Origin: Lachnospiraceae bacterium
GTDB lineage: Bacteria > Bacillota > Clostridia > Lachnospirales > Lachnospiraceae
Assembly (NCBI GenBank): GCA_017445585.1
Contig: JAFSTX010000059.1
Span: forward strand, 1 to 64,000
Direction of reading: 5' to 3'
Length of the DNA: 64,000 nt
Numbering within the stretch: the stretch's first letter is position 1; each line of letters opens with the position of its first letter. Both the position numbers and the translations under genes were made by a program. The notes below the pieces were generated by a model. The model did not search any database. It had not been told where the DNA came from and was given only the letters and a program-made list of their open reading frames with translations. Positions 43,045-52,624 of the stretch are shown here, piece after piece.

Positions 43045-46000
43045 ATGAAAAAAGCAATAGCCATAGTACTTGCTTTGCTTATGGCACTGACACCGCTGGG
43101 CGCATTCGCGCCCGGCGAAGTCATTGCTGAGGCGGAGACGACAGGTCTTGTCTACGGGACGGATATTCCGGAGTTTACGACCTTGGGCTCAAGATTGAAT
43201 ACAGAGCCTTATGACTGCGGCAACAGTCATTTTGAGATACTCTATGATATGACGGGATCCGAAGATCCGGACAGTGAGCTTGACGCCTACATGGTCTCGC
43301 TCGAAAATGCCGGATTTACCCTGCGTCAGGCAAATACCGCCGGAAGCAGCAGATCCTTTACTTATTTCAGCGGAAGCGAGGGCGAGTACGATGTCGTGCA
43401 CTGCTGCTACGTCGGCTCCTCGTCATACAGGGAATTTCATATAGTGTACGGACCGGAGAGCTACCTTGGGGCAGCTTCTGCCGGGGAGGTTCCGGCGTAT
43501 GATACGGTCGCCGAGCCGTCGATCTCGATCATCGGCATGAGCGATTCGGTAGCCTGCCTTGTGGTGCAGCTTGCCGACGGCAGCTTCGTCATCATCGACG
43601 GAGGCTACGGCTACAGCGCTGAGGGAAGAAGCTACAGCGGCAGCTATTATACGCGCACGATGACCTATAATAGGGATCATCTCGCGGATATGGAGGCTCT
43701 GTATGATTTCCTCGCCGCAAAAGCTCCCTCAGGCTCAAAGCCTCAGATAACGTGGATGATCACTCATGCGGATCCGGATCACATCACGCTCCCGTACGTA
43801 TTTATGGATAAGTATTCCTCGGGCGTCGACGTGAATACCGTAGTCTGCAACTTCCCCGCTGACAGCCTGCTGGAGCAGTGGAATGTGAATACGGTCAGCA
43901 GCGGAAATTCCAAGGTCTACGCCGCCAGCTTTATGAGCCACTTTGCCTCCGCGGATCACTTCCTCTATCATACCGGTCAGAAGCTTTACCTGCCCGGCTG
44001 CGAGATCGAATTTCTTATGACACACGAGGATCTGTATCCTGCGGTTCCGACCTCATGCAACCACACGAGCGGAGCCTGGAGGATGACGGTGGGCGGAAAG
44101 ACCATCCTGATCCTCGGCGATTGCGAGACTGAGCTGAACAACCGCATGGCGGAGATCTACGGCTCATACCTTGCCAGCGATATCGTACAGCCCGCGCACC
44201 ATGGCTCAAATGGCGGGACTGAAGCTCTCTACGACCTGCTGAAGGACGACGTCAAGGTCTGTCTGTGGTGCTGCGGAGATTTTCCGTTCTATTATGACCA
44301 GAGACATACGGGAGAATATTCCGGATTTTCTTTCAACGCTATCCTGAGGAATGCCGCGGGAGTCAGCCACTACACAAACTCCGCGACGCATACGATAAAG
44401 CTTTCCACGCTGACCGAGGAGCTTGGCGGCGGACGTCTGGTCACCACGGGCGCGTATGACGGATACAGGGGCACGGATGTGACCTATCTGTCGGATAAGT
44501 ACGGCGATACCTCCGTTATGGTCCATGCGTCGGGGTACGACAGCGCAAAGCCGTTCTGGGTGGATCAGTCCTTTAAGGCAAATTCGCTCTTTCTCTGGAA
44601 CAGTAGCAAGGCTGTGAGCAATGTTACGAGCTCGAAGTATCCGACTGGCAGGACTGACGTCACGACGTATGCCGAGGCGAACAGGACTATTTTCGCAAAG
44701 GACATCGTCCTCGGATATACAGGCAAATATTTCTCAAAGGGTCTTGGCGGCCACGCCACCAGCGACAGGGTGGATACCAGCCAGGTAGTCTTTGATATCA
44801 GGAATATCAGCGGCAGCATGCTTCACGCTGTGGCAGGCATTACCGGAGAGGCTATCAACAAGACTGACGCTTCCAAAAAGTATGACCTGACTTTCCGCAT
44901 ATACGGCAGCATGGCCGACGCCTACAGCGCAGCCTCCAGCTTTACCCTGCTCTCGGAGGTAAGCGGGATCGAGGGCTATAACAAGAGCGCGAATACCGCA
45001 TACAACACTGCCGAGTTTAACGTGAATATCAGCGGCTGGAACTATATAAAGCTTGAGTGTGTCAGCGATGGTGAAGCGCCCGGCGGCGCCTACGCCTGGG
45101 GCGATGTCTGCCTGTATACGCCTATGGCCGCAAATGGAACCATCACATCGACAGATACCTTCTCCGGCAAAAGCAGTGACGCGATCGAATCCACCGTCAC
45201 CTATCTGTCTTCACTTACAGAAAAGTCCAGCTTCGTCATCGGATATCAGAACAAGGTCGACAGTCCTCTGACCTTCTACAAGGACCGCAGCTACCCGCTG
45301 CGAATAAAGGACGCAGGACACGCCTCCGATCTGGATCTCCTCAGCTTCTATGCAGGCAGCACCACCAGACTCGAGATCTATACCGGTCAGACAGGCGCAG
45401 CCATCCAGACTGATTCAGAAGGCGTATACAGAGTATCCAACAACGGCGTAACCTACAGGCCGACGACTATAGCTCTCTCCTTTCAGGGAACTGTCTTTGA
45501 ACACGGTCTCTCCGCCATCGTCGGTCCCGCGAACAAGAAAGCCACAAGTATCGTATACGATATCAGTGGGCTTAATGCGCAGCGCTTTTATTCCGCAGTA
45601 GGCATCACGAGCCGCGGCAATCAGGACGCCACAGGCACATATCCCTACGAACTCACCTTCAGCCTGTACGGAAGCAAGACCGGCACCGATGACAGTGATT
45701 TCGAGCTTATCGCTTATGTTCCCGCCATCAGGGCATGGCTTGCCGGCGAGATCGACGAGGATATCACCGGATACAAGTATCTGAAGCTCGAGACTTCCAG
45801 CGATGCGGCGGAAGACAGCAAGATCAACTGGAATAACAATTATCAGTTCAACAGCGGCTTCGCATGGGGAGACGCCTGCATATATAATGTATCTTCCAAA
45901 GCTGAGAATCTGGGAAAGGCAGCCGTCCCGGCGGGAATTCCGAAGGCTGCGGAGACGAGTTATCTCTCGGATATGTACGGCACCGCAGCCAGAATCGCCA

Positions 46001-47490
46001 GCTATATAGTTCCTAGCAGCGGCAGTACGCCCCGCGATTACAAACTCGACACAAACTGGGATCATGACGCGGCTGTGCCGAAGACCTTTGCCTTTAACGG
46101 TAAGGGAAGTCGGTATGAGATCTCCGCATCTAAGTATGATACCGGAAAAGATTACCGCACGTTAACCGTGACGGATGTAAACGGCACGACATCAAGTATA
46201 CAGTACAATACAGAGGAGATAATACTAGGTTATTACGGGAGCAAGTTCGAAAAAGGACTGGCAGGACTTGTTTCCAAAAACAGCGGTACGCCTGCCTCAG
46301 TGACCTTTGATCTGAGAGGTACGGATGCAGATAGGTTCTACTCCGTTGCGGGAGCCACCGGTACGCTGACCGATCCGAACACCAATACATATACTCTGAG
46401 GTTCAATGTATACGGAAGCAGGGACGGAAATAGTTTTGAGCTTCTTTCCTACGCGGAGGGAATAAGGTCATACCTTATCGCGGAATTCGACGTCAGCGTC
46501 AAAGGGTATGATTATCTGAAGCTGGAGACTGTAAGCAGCGCGAATAATAACAGCGGCGGTTCGTTTGTCTGGGCGGACGCCTGCGTGTACAAGCTCAAAC
46601 AGCCCGGCATCAGTGATAACGTCGGTCTGGTGCTGCATGAGAATCTCGGCGTCAGCTGCTTTGCGGATTTCGCAGATGAGAGCGCTGACGGAGCGGTAAT
46701 GCGTTTTGAGTACGGTGAATACACGAAGGATATCCCGCTTCCGGAAACAGCTGAGGTCAACGGAACATATAAATTCACATACAACGGCATCACGCCGTGG
46801 ACTATGGGAGATGAAGTGACGGCCACGCTTATAAGCGGTGACGGACAGGAACTGGGAAGCAAGACCTTCTCCCTTAAGCAGCTCTGCCAGGCATATCTGG
46901 ACGCCGAATCGATCGACGGATATACTAACGATCAGCTTGCCGCGCTCAAGACCCTGATAAATGACCTTCTGGTCTATGGCGGGACGCTTCAGACCTATAC
47001 GGGGTATAAGACAGGATCTCTCGTGAGCGATGGAATCCCGGCAAGCGACAGGACGATCAATGACCCGGATATGATCGACATAAGCGGCAGGACCGGCAGC
47101 GGAGTTACGGTCAAGTCGGCCACCATCATGCATGGCAACGTGAACTATCTGAGAGTCAGATTCTCACTGAACGGGGAAACTTCAATAAACGACGTGGCCA
47201 TGAACATGACTCTGGGAGAGACCACGGTGCCGATGAACATAACTAACGGAGGTATCAACGAATACTATGCCACTTCTCCCGGACTTATGCCCACTCAGTA
47301 CGATGACGTGCTGACGGTAAGTGCGTCGGTGAATGAGAATGACGATGCATCGATTGTGTACAGCCTGAACAGCTACGCTTACCGTATGTTTAACAGAGAA
47401 AATGCTGATAATGGTGTGAAAGCACTGGTAAAGGCCATGTACAACTACGGTGTGAGTGCGGAAGAGTATCTTCGCGCCATTAATCAGTAG
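43045..47490 (+). CDS. Exported ComEC-type MBL-fold hydrolase fused to three NPCBM-like modules
   Basis: The 1481-residue protein has a signal peptide (KKAIAIVLALLMALTPLGAF). A conserved N-terminal alpha/beta part (30-150) precedes an MBL-fold domain (about 165-470). The metal motif is THADPDH near residue 241, with LGDCE near residue 357 and QPAHHGSNGG near residue 384, the layout of ComEC/Rec2-type hydrolases. Three long NPCBM-like modules span about 480-690, 710-945 and 970-1180, each ending WGDxC or WADAC. A C-terminal domain (1190-1481) ends KAMYNYGVSAEEYL, shared with the 816-residue protein. GGAGG precedes ATG 43045. The substrate is unknown; a secreted enzyme held on glycans is inferred. 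Confidence 0.85.
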   Translation: MKKAIAIVLALLMALTPLGAFAPGEVIAEAETTGLVYGTDIPEFTTLGSRLNTEPYDCGNSHFEILYDMTGSEDPDSELDAYMVSLENAGFTLRQANTAGSSRSFTYFSGSEGEYDVVHCCYVGSSSYREFHIVYGPESYLGAASAGEVPAYDTVAEPSISIIGMSDSVACLVVQLADGSFVIIDGGYGYSAEGRSYSGSYYTRTMTYNRDHLADMEALYDFLAAKAPSGSKPQITWMITHADPDHITLPYVFMDKYSSGVDVNTVVCNFPADSLLEQWNVNTVSSGNSKVYAASFMSHFASADHFLYHTGQKLYLPGCEIEFLMTHEDLYPAVPTSCNHTSGAWRMTVGGKTILILGDCETELNNRMAEIYGSYLASDIVQPAHHGSNGGTEALYDLLKDDVKVCLWCCGDFPFYYDQRHTGEYSGFSFNAILRNAAGVSHYTNSATHTIKLSTLTEELGGGRLVTTGAYDGYRGTDVTYLSDKYGDTSVMVHASGYDSAKPFWVDQSFKANSLFLWNSSKAVSNVTSSKYPTGRTDVTTYAEANRTIFAKDIVLGYTGKYFSKGLGGHATSDRVDTSQVVFDIRNISGSMLHAVAGITGEAINKTDASKKYDLTFRIYGSMADAYSAASSFTLLSEVSGIEGYNKSANTAYNTAEFNVNISGWNYIKLECVSDGEAPGGAYAWGDVCLYTPMAANGTITSTDTFSGKSSDAIESTVTYLSSLTEKSSFVIGYQNKVDSPLTFYKDRSYPLRIKDAGHASDLDLLSFYAGSTTRLEIYTGQTGAAIQTDSEGVYRVSNNGVTYRPTTIALSFQGTVFEHGLSAIVGPANKKATSIVYDISGLNAQRFYSAVGITSRGNQDATGTYPYELTFSLYGSKTGTDDSDFELIAYVPAIRAWLAGEIDEDITGYKYLKLETSSDAAEDSKINWNNNYQFNSGFAWGDACIYNVSSKAENLGKAAVPAGIPKAAETSYLSDMYGTAARIASYIVPSSGSTPRDYKLDTNWDHDAAVPKTFAFNGKGSRYEISASKYDTGKDYRTLTVTDVNGTTSSIQYNTEEIILGYYGSKFEKGLAGLVSKNSGTPASVTFDLRGTDADRFYSVAGATGTLTDPNTNTYTLRFNVYGSRDGNSFELLSYAEGIRSYLIAEFDVSVKGYDYLKLETVSSANNNSGGSFVWADACVYKLKQPGISDNVGLVLHENLGVSCFADFADESADGAVMRFEYGEYTKDIPLPETAEVNGTYKFTYNGITPWTMGDEVTATLISGDGQELGSKTFSLKQLCQAYLDAESIDGYTNDQLAALKTLINDLLVYGGTLQTYTGYKTGSLVSDGIPASDRTINDPDMIDISGRTGSGVTVKSATIMHGNVNYLRVRFSLNGETSINDVAMNMTLGETTVPMNITNGGINEYYATSPGLMPTQYDDVLTVSASVNENDDASIVYSLNSYAYRMFNRENADNGVKALVKAMYNYGVSAEEYLRAINQ

Positions 47491-47507
47491 ACTGGAGGAG
47501 AGCAGTT

Positions 47508-47639
47508 ATGAGCAAAAAGAAATATGAACATGCAGATCTCAGGATCTTATTATCCTGTCTTACGGATAATTCCTCCTGTGTCATCATGGCCAGCGGTCCT
47601 GAGGCTACCGCAGGACCGGAAGACGAATTTGAATCATGA
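47508..47639 (+). CDS. 43-residue small protein between the two exported MBL genes
   Basis: An ATG with GGAGGAG about eight bases upstream opens a 43-codon frame. The product begins MSKKKYEHADLRILLSC, a basic start with a mostly amphipathic stretch, then holds CLTDNSSC and an acidic end GPEDEFES. There is no signal peptide or membrane helix. It begins 18 bases after the first MBL gene and ends 19 bases before the second. It could be a small regulator, a peptide-like precursor or a coupling ORF for the weakly primed next gene. I do not recognise a family with certainty. Confidence 0.6.
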   Translation: MSKKKYEHADLRILLSCLTDNSSCVIMASGPEATAGPEDEFES

Positions 47640-47658
47640 AAAAAAGGGGCAAAAACAC

Positions 47659-49449
47659 ATGAAACGTTATTTGTCAGTTATTACCGCCATCCTCATCGCA
47701 GCCGTGCTTCTGGCCGGCTGCGGCGGAGGCGGAGGAGAAGCCGGAACGGATGGCAGCGGCACTGCGTCTGATGGCAGCGGTCAGGTCGCAGGAGGCGGCA
47801 TCGAGATCGCCCGTGACGGTCAGACAGACTACGTCATAGTAAACCATCTCAGCGACAGCGATGCAGCCAGAGAGTATATGACCGACCTGACGATCAAGAC
47901 AGGCGCGCAGTTCAAGCTGGCTGACGCCGCACCGGAGGGCGGAAAAGCCATCCACATCGGTACGGCCGCGCAGCTTGCGGGGCTCGGCGGTACGGATCCG
48001 GGCATAACTTATACGCAGTATGAGCTTGCTACGGACGACGGCGGTCTGTATATATCGCTCGGCGCAGAAGAGTTTGCAAAGGAGGTCAGCTCTGTTTTGA
48101 GGAACGAGATAACAAAGCAGGCGGACGGCTCTTTCGTCCTGCCGGCAGAGAGCCTGGGCGGCAGGAACGTGTGCGCCATCTCGGAGACGGTGCCGGAATT
48201 TGAGACGGCAAGCGGAGAGATCACGGACGTCCATGACTGCGGCTCCGATAATTACCAGATCATTTATTCAAATATGGATAAGGCAGGTGCGGATGCCGAG
48301 ATCGCTGCATATGAGCAGAAGCTGAAGGATGCGGGTTATACTCTCTTTCAGGAAAACGACATCATGAACAACCGCTTCACCACCTTTACCAAGGGTGATA
48401 CGCTGGTGCACTGCAATTATTTTTACGCCATGCACGAATTCAGACTGGTATACGGAAAGCTGAGGTATCTCGGACCGGAGGCTGCAGTGACCGATTTTGA
48501 GAAAAAGGCTGAGCCTTCCGTCTCGGAGATCGGTATGAGCGCAAGCGTCCAGTGCAACGTGATCCAGCTTGCCGACGGCAGCTTTGTGGTCATAGACGGA
48601 GGCTGGGGCACCAGCACCCCTCTGACTTACAGCTATACCAACGACGCGGGCGAGAAGGTGGAGCAGTCCTACTACAGGGACCACGAGGCCGATATGGCAG
48701 CTCTTTGGGATTTCCTTGTCAGAAAGACGCCCGAAGGTGAAAAACCTCAGGTCACCTGGATGATCACCCACGCGGATCCGGACCATATCTGTCTTTTCCC
48801 GCCTTTTGTGAAGCTTCACTCAGACGAATTTGACCTTAAGACTATAGTATATAACTTCCCGAACCTTTATAATATAAGATTGGGAAGCGGGAACTCGACG
48901 AATGACCCCACGACCTTTACGGGATATATAGACGCGTTCCTGAATACGGCCGATACGTATTTCCCGGATGTGCAGCACTACGTGTACCACACCGGCCAGG
49001 TCCTGCACCTGCCGGGCTGCGAGCTGGAATTCCTGTTTGCTCAGGAAGATTTCTGGCCGCACGAGATGGCCTGGATGAATGCCACGTCCGGCGCGTGGAG
49101 GTTTAATTTTACCGACAGCGGAAAGAATGCGCTTTTCCTCGGAGACTGCGAGCAGGGTCTGAACAATCAGATGGCTCAGGTCTTCGGCAGCTACATGAAG
49201 AGCGATATCTTCCAGCCTGCGCACCACGGGTCAAACGGCGGCACACTTGCACTCTACAAGCTGGTGGACCCGGAGGTCTGTTTCTGGACATGTGCGGATT
49301 TTCCGTTCTACAATGACAACAGACATACCGGCACGAAGGAGGGCTGGGATTTTAATGCTTTCCTGCGCAATTCCGATAAGATCAAATACCACTTCACCAA
49401 CAGCGCAGATCATACACTGATCGTTGCGACGATGGAGGAAGAGAAGTAA
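47659..49449 (+). CDS. Exported ComEC-type MBL-fold lipoprotein with GH67N-like N-terminal domain
   Basis: The 596-residue protein has a lipobox (LLAGCGGGGG, cysteine near residue 21) and a Gly/Ser linker. Residues 45-175 (YVIVNHLSDSDAAREYMTDL, with AIHIGTAAQL) resemble the N-terminal alpha/beta domain of GH67 and DUF4838 proteins. A segment paralogous to the 43045 protein follows (180-300), then the MBL domain with THADPDH near residue 370, LGDCEQ near residue 495 and QPAHHGSNGG near residue 520. It carries no NPCBM modules. ATG has only a weak AGGGG site. It is anchored to the outer membrane face. Substrate is unknown. Confidence 0.85.
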   Translation: MKRYLSVITAILIAAVLLAGCGGGGGEAGTDGSGTASDGSGQVAGGGIEIARDGQTDYVIVNHLSDSDAAREYMTDLTIKTGAQFKLADAAPEGGKAIHIGTAAQLAGLGGTDPGITYTQYELATDDGGLYISLGAEEFAKEVSSVLRNEITKQADGSFVLPAESLGGRNVCAISETVPEFETASGEITDVHDCGSDNYQIIYSNMDKAGADAEIAAYEQKLKDAGYTLFQENDIMNNRFTTFTKGDTLVHCNYFYAMHEFRLVYGKLRYLGPEAAVTDFEKKAEPSVSEIGMSASVQCNVIQLADGSFVVIDGGWGTSTPLTYSYTNDAGEKVEQSYYRDHEADMAALWDFLVRKTPEGEKPQVTWMITHADPDHICLFPPFVKLHSDEFDLKTIVYNFPNLYNIRLGSGNSTNDPTTFTGYIDAFLNTADTYFPDVQHYVYHTGQVLHLPGCELEFLFAQEDFWPHEMAWMNATSGAWRFNFTDSGKNALFLGDCEQGLNNQMAQVFGSYMKSDIFQPAHHGSNGGTLALYKLVDPEVCFWTCADFPFYNDNRHTGTKEGWDFNAFLRNSDKIKYHFTNSADHTLIVATMEEEK

Positions 49450-49467
49450 TCCGTTAGAGAGGCTCAC

Positions 49468-51714
49468 ATGGGATCTAAGATCAAATCCGTTTTGAATCTG
49501 GCCTGGCCGTACCTGGCTATAGCGCTGCTGCCTGTTCTGTCAGTGCTTATACTCAGCAGCCAGATCGCGAAGAATTATACGGATGAGATCGTTGCCGACC
49601 GCCAGAGATCTGTCATATCGGCTGTGGACCGTGTGAGCCGAAAGGTTACTTCGGTAGAAGAGCTGTCATATATGGTCGCTCAGAGCAATTCGCTTTCATC
49701 CTACGTGCTCGGTCACAGCACGGGAAGCGAGGACCTTCTCGAGAGCGCCAGAAATCTGCGCGATCTTCTGATGGGCGTTTCAAAAAACGAGAACGTTGCG
49801 GAGGCCTACTTCTACGACGGATTTATAGGCAGGATCATTGCTTCGAGCACGATACTCGATGACGCGTCGATCTTTTTCAGATACCAGTACATAATTGCCG
49901 ACCGCACGCCGGAGGAAGTGATCGGCGAGCTGGACGATATGGTCTGGAGCAGCGGTTTTTCGGGGACTTTGCACGTTGTGTGCGACAGCCGCCCGATGGA
50001 CGTGATCGAATACAGACTTACCGTTCCCATCAACCAGAGCATTAAGAATCCGTCTACGCTCGCCATCTCGCTGAACACTCAGGTGCTTTTCCAGGATCTT
50101 GCCGATCTTGCGGGTGATGGCACGGCGTATTATATCTTTGACGGAGACAGACTCATATACGCTTCATCCGACGAATACAGCGATCTGACGGAGGCCGGAC
50201 TTGGCGGCGAGCTGAGCGCGGTGGAGGGAACGGACGGTGTATACGGCATCGCGCGTTCGTGCAATGACGGACGGTGGATCATAAAGTACTTCTGTCCGGA
50301 TCCCATACGCGAGAGCAACATGGGAAGCATCGTCATCACGCTTCTTCCCACGGTTCTGCTGGTGATCGCGAGCCTTTCGCTTTGTGTGTTTTTCACGCAC
50401 AAGAACAACCGGGAAATCTCGGAGCTCCTCGGCCTGCTGCGCGGCGAGGAAGGCAGTGATGCCGGCGCGGGTACGGAGTACGCCGATCTTAAGACTCTCC
50501 ATACCTACGCGAACAGGGTGGCGTACCGCAACAGGTTTTACCATGAGAAACTGCAGGAAATGCAGAAGTCTCAGCGTGCAAGCGTGCTGCGCCAGCTCCT
50601 TCACGGCAGCTATGCGAATGAGGATAACAGACAGGCGGCTATTGCGACTCTCGAGCTTCAGGAGACCGGCAACAGGTTTGCGGTCCTCTGCGTTCAGCTT
50701 GGAGAGTCCGCGGGGGAGTATTTCGGGGACGGATATACCGGCTTTGGCGAAATGATCCTCGATCTGCTGGAAAACAACATCGGTCTGGATCTGGAGACGG
50801 TCAACACATCTTCGTACGAGATGGTATGCATACTGAATTCGTCTGATAATCTGGCGCTGGCAAACGAGATAATATCTCTGCTCAGCGTCAGGATCAAATA
50901 TCAGTACAACGTGGATCTGCAGATCGGCGTCGGCGCCCAGGTAGACTCGCTCGAGGATATCAATCTTTCGTATGAGCAGGCCATGGAGACCATACGCTTC
51001 AGTGAAAATACGGGCAAAAACCTGCATTTTTACTCACAGGCTGATATATCCGACAAGGTGGTCTACTATCCCGAGCAGACCGACGACAAGATCAGCAACT
51101 ATACGATCGCGGGTCTTGCGGACGAGGCAAATGCAGTCATAACGGATATCTACGTGAAAAACTTTGTAGAAAACAGCAGACTGCTGACCCCCGAGGCGAT
51201 CAGTCTCCTGAAGATGAGGATAAGCAGCGCGGTCCTTTCCGTAGCGGATCGCCAGGACATAAGCCTGTCCGAGGAAGCCCGCGCTTTTATGCATGAGAAG
51301 GACGTAAAGAAATTCTTTGAGTCATTGAAAAGGGCCATAATAGAAATGGTAGGAAATATAACCGAAAAAAAGAGCGGCGTACAGAATACGCTCGCGGTGA
51401 GCATAAACGATTATATCAAAGAGCATTATGCGGACAGCGGTCTGAATATCAAGCAGATCGCCTGGAATTTCCATTTCCACGAGAATTATATATCAAATCT
51501 CTACCGGAAGGAGTACGGGGTGAACCTGTCTTCGGCTATCGAAAAGCTGAGGATCGACCGTGCCTGCGAGCTGCTTGCCTCGTCCGATATCAGAGTCGGG
51601 GAGGTCGCCGAGGCGGTCGGGTATTCTCTGGATTCCAGCTTCCGGAGAGCATTCAAAAAAATAACCGGCGTTTCGCCTGCGGAATACCGCTCCCTGCATG
51701 AGGGCGGAAAGTAA
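49468..51714 (+). CDS. Membrane-bound AraC-family sensor regulator
   Basis: The 748-residue protein has helix 1 at about residues 11-31, an extracellular Cache-like sensor (35-285), helix 2 at about 288-310 (LLPTVLLVIASLSLCVFFTH), a cytoplasmic linker with a degenerate cyclase-like region (380-560), and a C-terminal double helix-turn-helix (640-748: INDYIKEHYADSGLNIKQIA and AVGYSLDSSFRRAFKKITGV). This single-chain type senses extracellular ligands and controls nearby sugar operons. GAGAGG precedes ATG; it starts 18 bases after the MBL lipoprotein. It is a good candidate regulator of the 39269 operon. Confidence 0.9.
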   Translation: MGSKIKSVLNLAWPYLAIALLPVLSVLILSSQIAKNYTDEIVADRQRSVISAVDRVSRKVTSVEELSYMVAQSNSLSSYVLGHSTGSEDLLESARNLRDLLMGVSKNENVAEAYFYDGFIGRIIASSTILDDASIFFRYQYIIADRTPEEVIGELDDMVWSSGFSGTLHVVCDSRPMDVIEYRLTVPINQSIKNPSTLAISLNTQVLFQDLADLAGDGTAYYIFDGDRLIYASSDEYSDLTEAGLGGELSAVEGTDGVYGIARSCNDGRWIIKYFCPDPIRESNMGSIVITLLPTVLLVIASLSLCVFFTHKNNREISELLGLLRGEEGSDAGAGTEYADLKTLHTYANRVAYRNRFYHEKLQEMQKSQRASVLRQLLHGSYANEDNRQAAIATLELQETGNRFAVLCVQLGESAGEYFGDGYTGFGEMILDLLENNIGLDLETVNTSSYEMVCILNSSDNLALANEIISLLSVRIKYQYNVDLQIGVGAQVDSLEDINLSYEQAMETIRFSENTGKNLHFYSQADISDKVVYYPEQTDDKISNYTIAGLADEANAVITDIYVKNFVENSRLLTPEAISLLKMRISSAVLSVADRQDISLSEEARAFMHEKDVKKFFESLKRAIIEMVGNITEKKSGVQNTLAVSINDYIKEHYADSGLNIKQIAWNFHFHENYISNLYRKEYGVNLSSAIEKLRIDRACELLASSDIRVGEVAEAVGYSLDSSFRRAFKKITGVSPAEYRSLHEGGK

Positions 51715-51745
51715 AATTTGCGTCAGGCGAGAAGGAGGTATGACC

Positions 51746-52597
51746 GTGAGTACGGTTTTTATGCGTTTTCCGGGCGGCAGGGTCAAGGCCCTGACGCTCA
51801 GCTATGACGACAACGTGACTGAGGATGTCCGTCTTGCGGGCATCATGAGAGCGCACGGCATCCGTGGAACATTTAATATAAACAGCGGCCAGTTCTCGCC
51901 GGAGGGCTCGGTCGGCGACGTCGGAAAGCACGGCCACAGGAGGCTGACGCTCAGTGAGAGTCAGGAGCTGCACGCTGCGGGCGATATGGAGGTCGCATGT
52001 CACGGAGTGACTCATCCTTTCCTCGAGCAGCTTCCGGCACCGCTGTGCCTGCGGGAGATAGAGGAAGACCGCGCGTCGCTCGAGCAGATCTACGGGCGCA
52101 TGGTGCGTGGTCTGGCATACCCGTTCGGGACGTATAACGACTCTGTGATAGCTGCCGCCGTAAGCTGCGGTATCGTCTACGCCAGAACAGTCGTGGATTC
52201 GAGAGCTTTCCTCCTGCCGGAGGATTGGATGAAGTGGGATCCCACGTGCCACCATACGGTTCCGGATCTGATGGAGCTTGCGCAGAGATTCCTGAATGAA
52301 AAACGCAGATGGCGCCCGATGCTTTTTTATCTGTGGGGACACAGCTATGAATTCGAGGATACGGACAGCTGGCAGATCATAGAGGATTTTTGCGGGCTGA
52401 TGGGCGGACGCGATGATATCTGGTATGCCACGAATATAGAGATCCATGACTACGTGGAGGCCTACAGGCAGCTGGTCTTTTCCGCTGACGGGACGAAGGT
52501 GATGAATCCGACGGCCACGGAGCTCTGGCTGGAGTACCGCGGCAGGACGTATCCGGTTGCGCCGGGATCCGCGGCGGAGATAACGACAGATAAGTAA
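51746..52597 (+). CDS. Polysaccharide deacetylase-like protein (NodB/CE4 fold)
   Basis: The 283-residue protein has LTLSYDDNVTEDVRL near residue 17 (catalytic and metal-binding aspartates), CHGVTHPFLEQLP near residue 88 (the HxxxH metal motif) and YPFGTYNDSV near residue 125, the usual NodB order. LFYLWGHSYEFED near residue 195 is like the late histidine motif. No signal peptide is visible, so it probably acts in the cytoplasm on imported acetylated sugars. I chose GTG 51746, seven bases after AAGGAGG; the ATG two codons earlier sits too close to that site. Confidence 0.82.
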   Translation: MSTVFMRFPGGRVKALTLSYDDNVTEDVRLAGIMRAHGIRGTFNINSGQFSPEGSVGDVGKHGHRRLTLSESQELHAAGDMEVACHGVTHPFLEQLPAPLCLREIEEDRASLEQIYGRMVRGLAYPFGTYNDSVIAAAVSCGIVYARTVVDSRAFLLPEDWMKWDPTCHHTVPDLMELAQRFLNEKRRWRPMLFYLWGHSYEFEDTDSWQIIEDFCGLMGGRDDIWYATNIEIHDYVEAYRQLVFSADGTKVMNPTATELWLEYRGRTYPVAPGSAAEITTDK

Positions 52598-52624
52598 CGC
52601 GCTTTTGCGCAAGAGGAGATAGAT

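Noticed and set aside
43045-49449. The two MBL proteins as DNA-uptake ComEC
   Set aside because: They have only the soluble MBL part, no competence membrane domain and no com genes; the context is sugar uptake.
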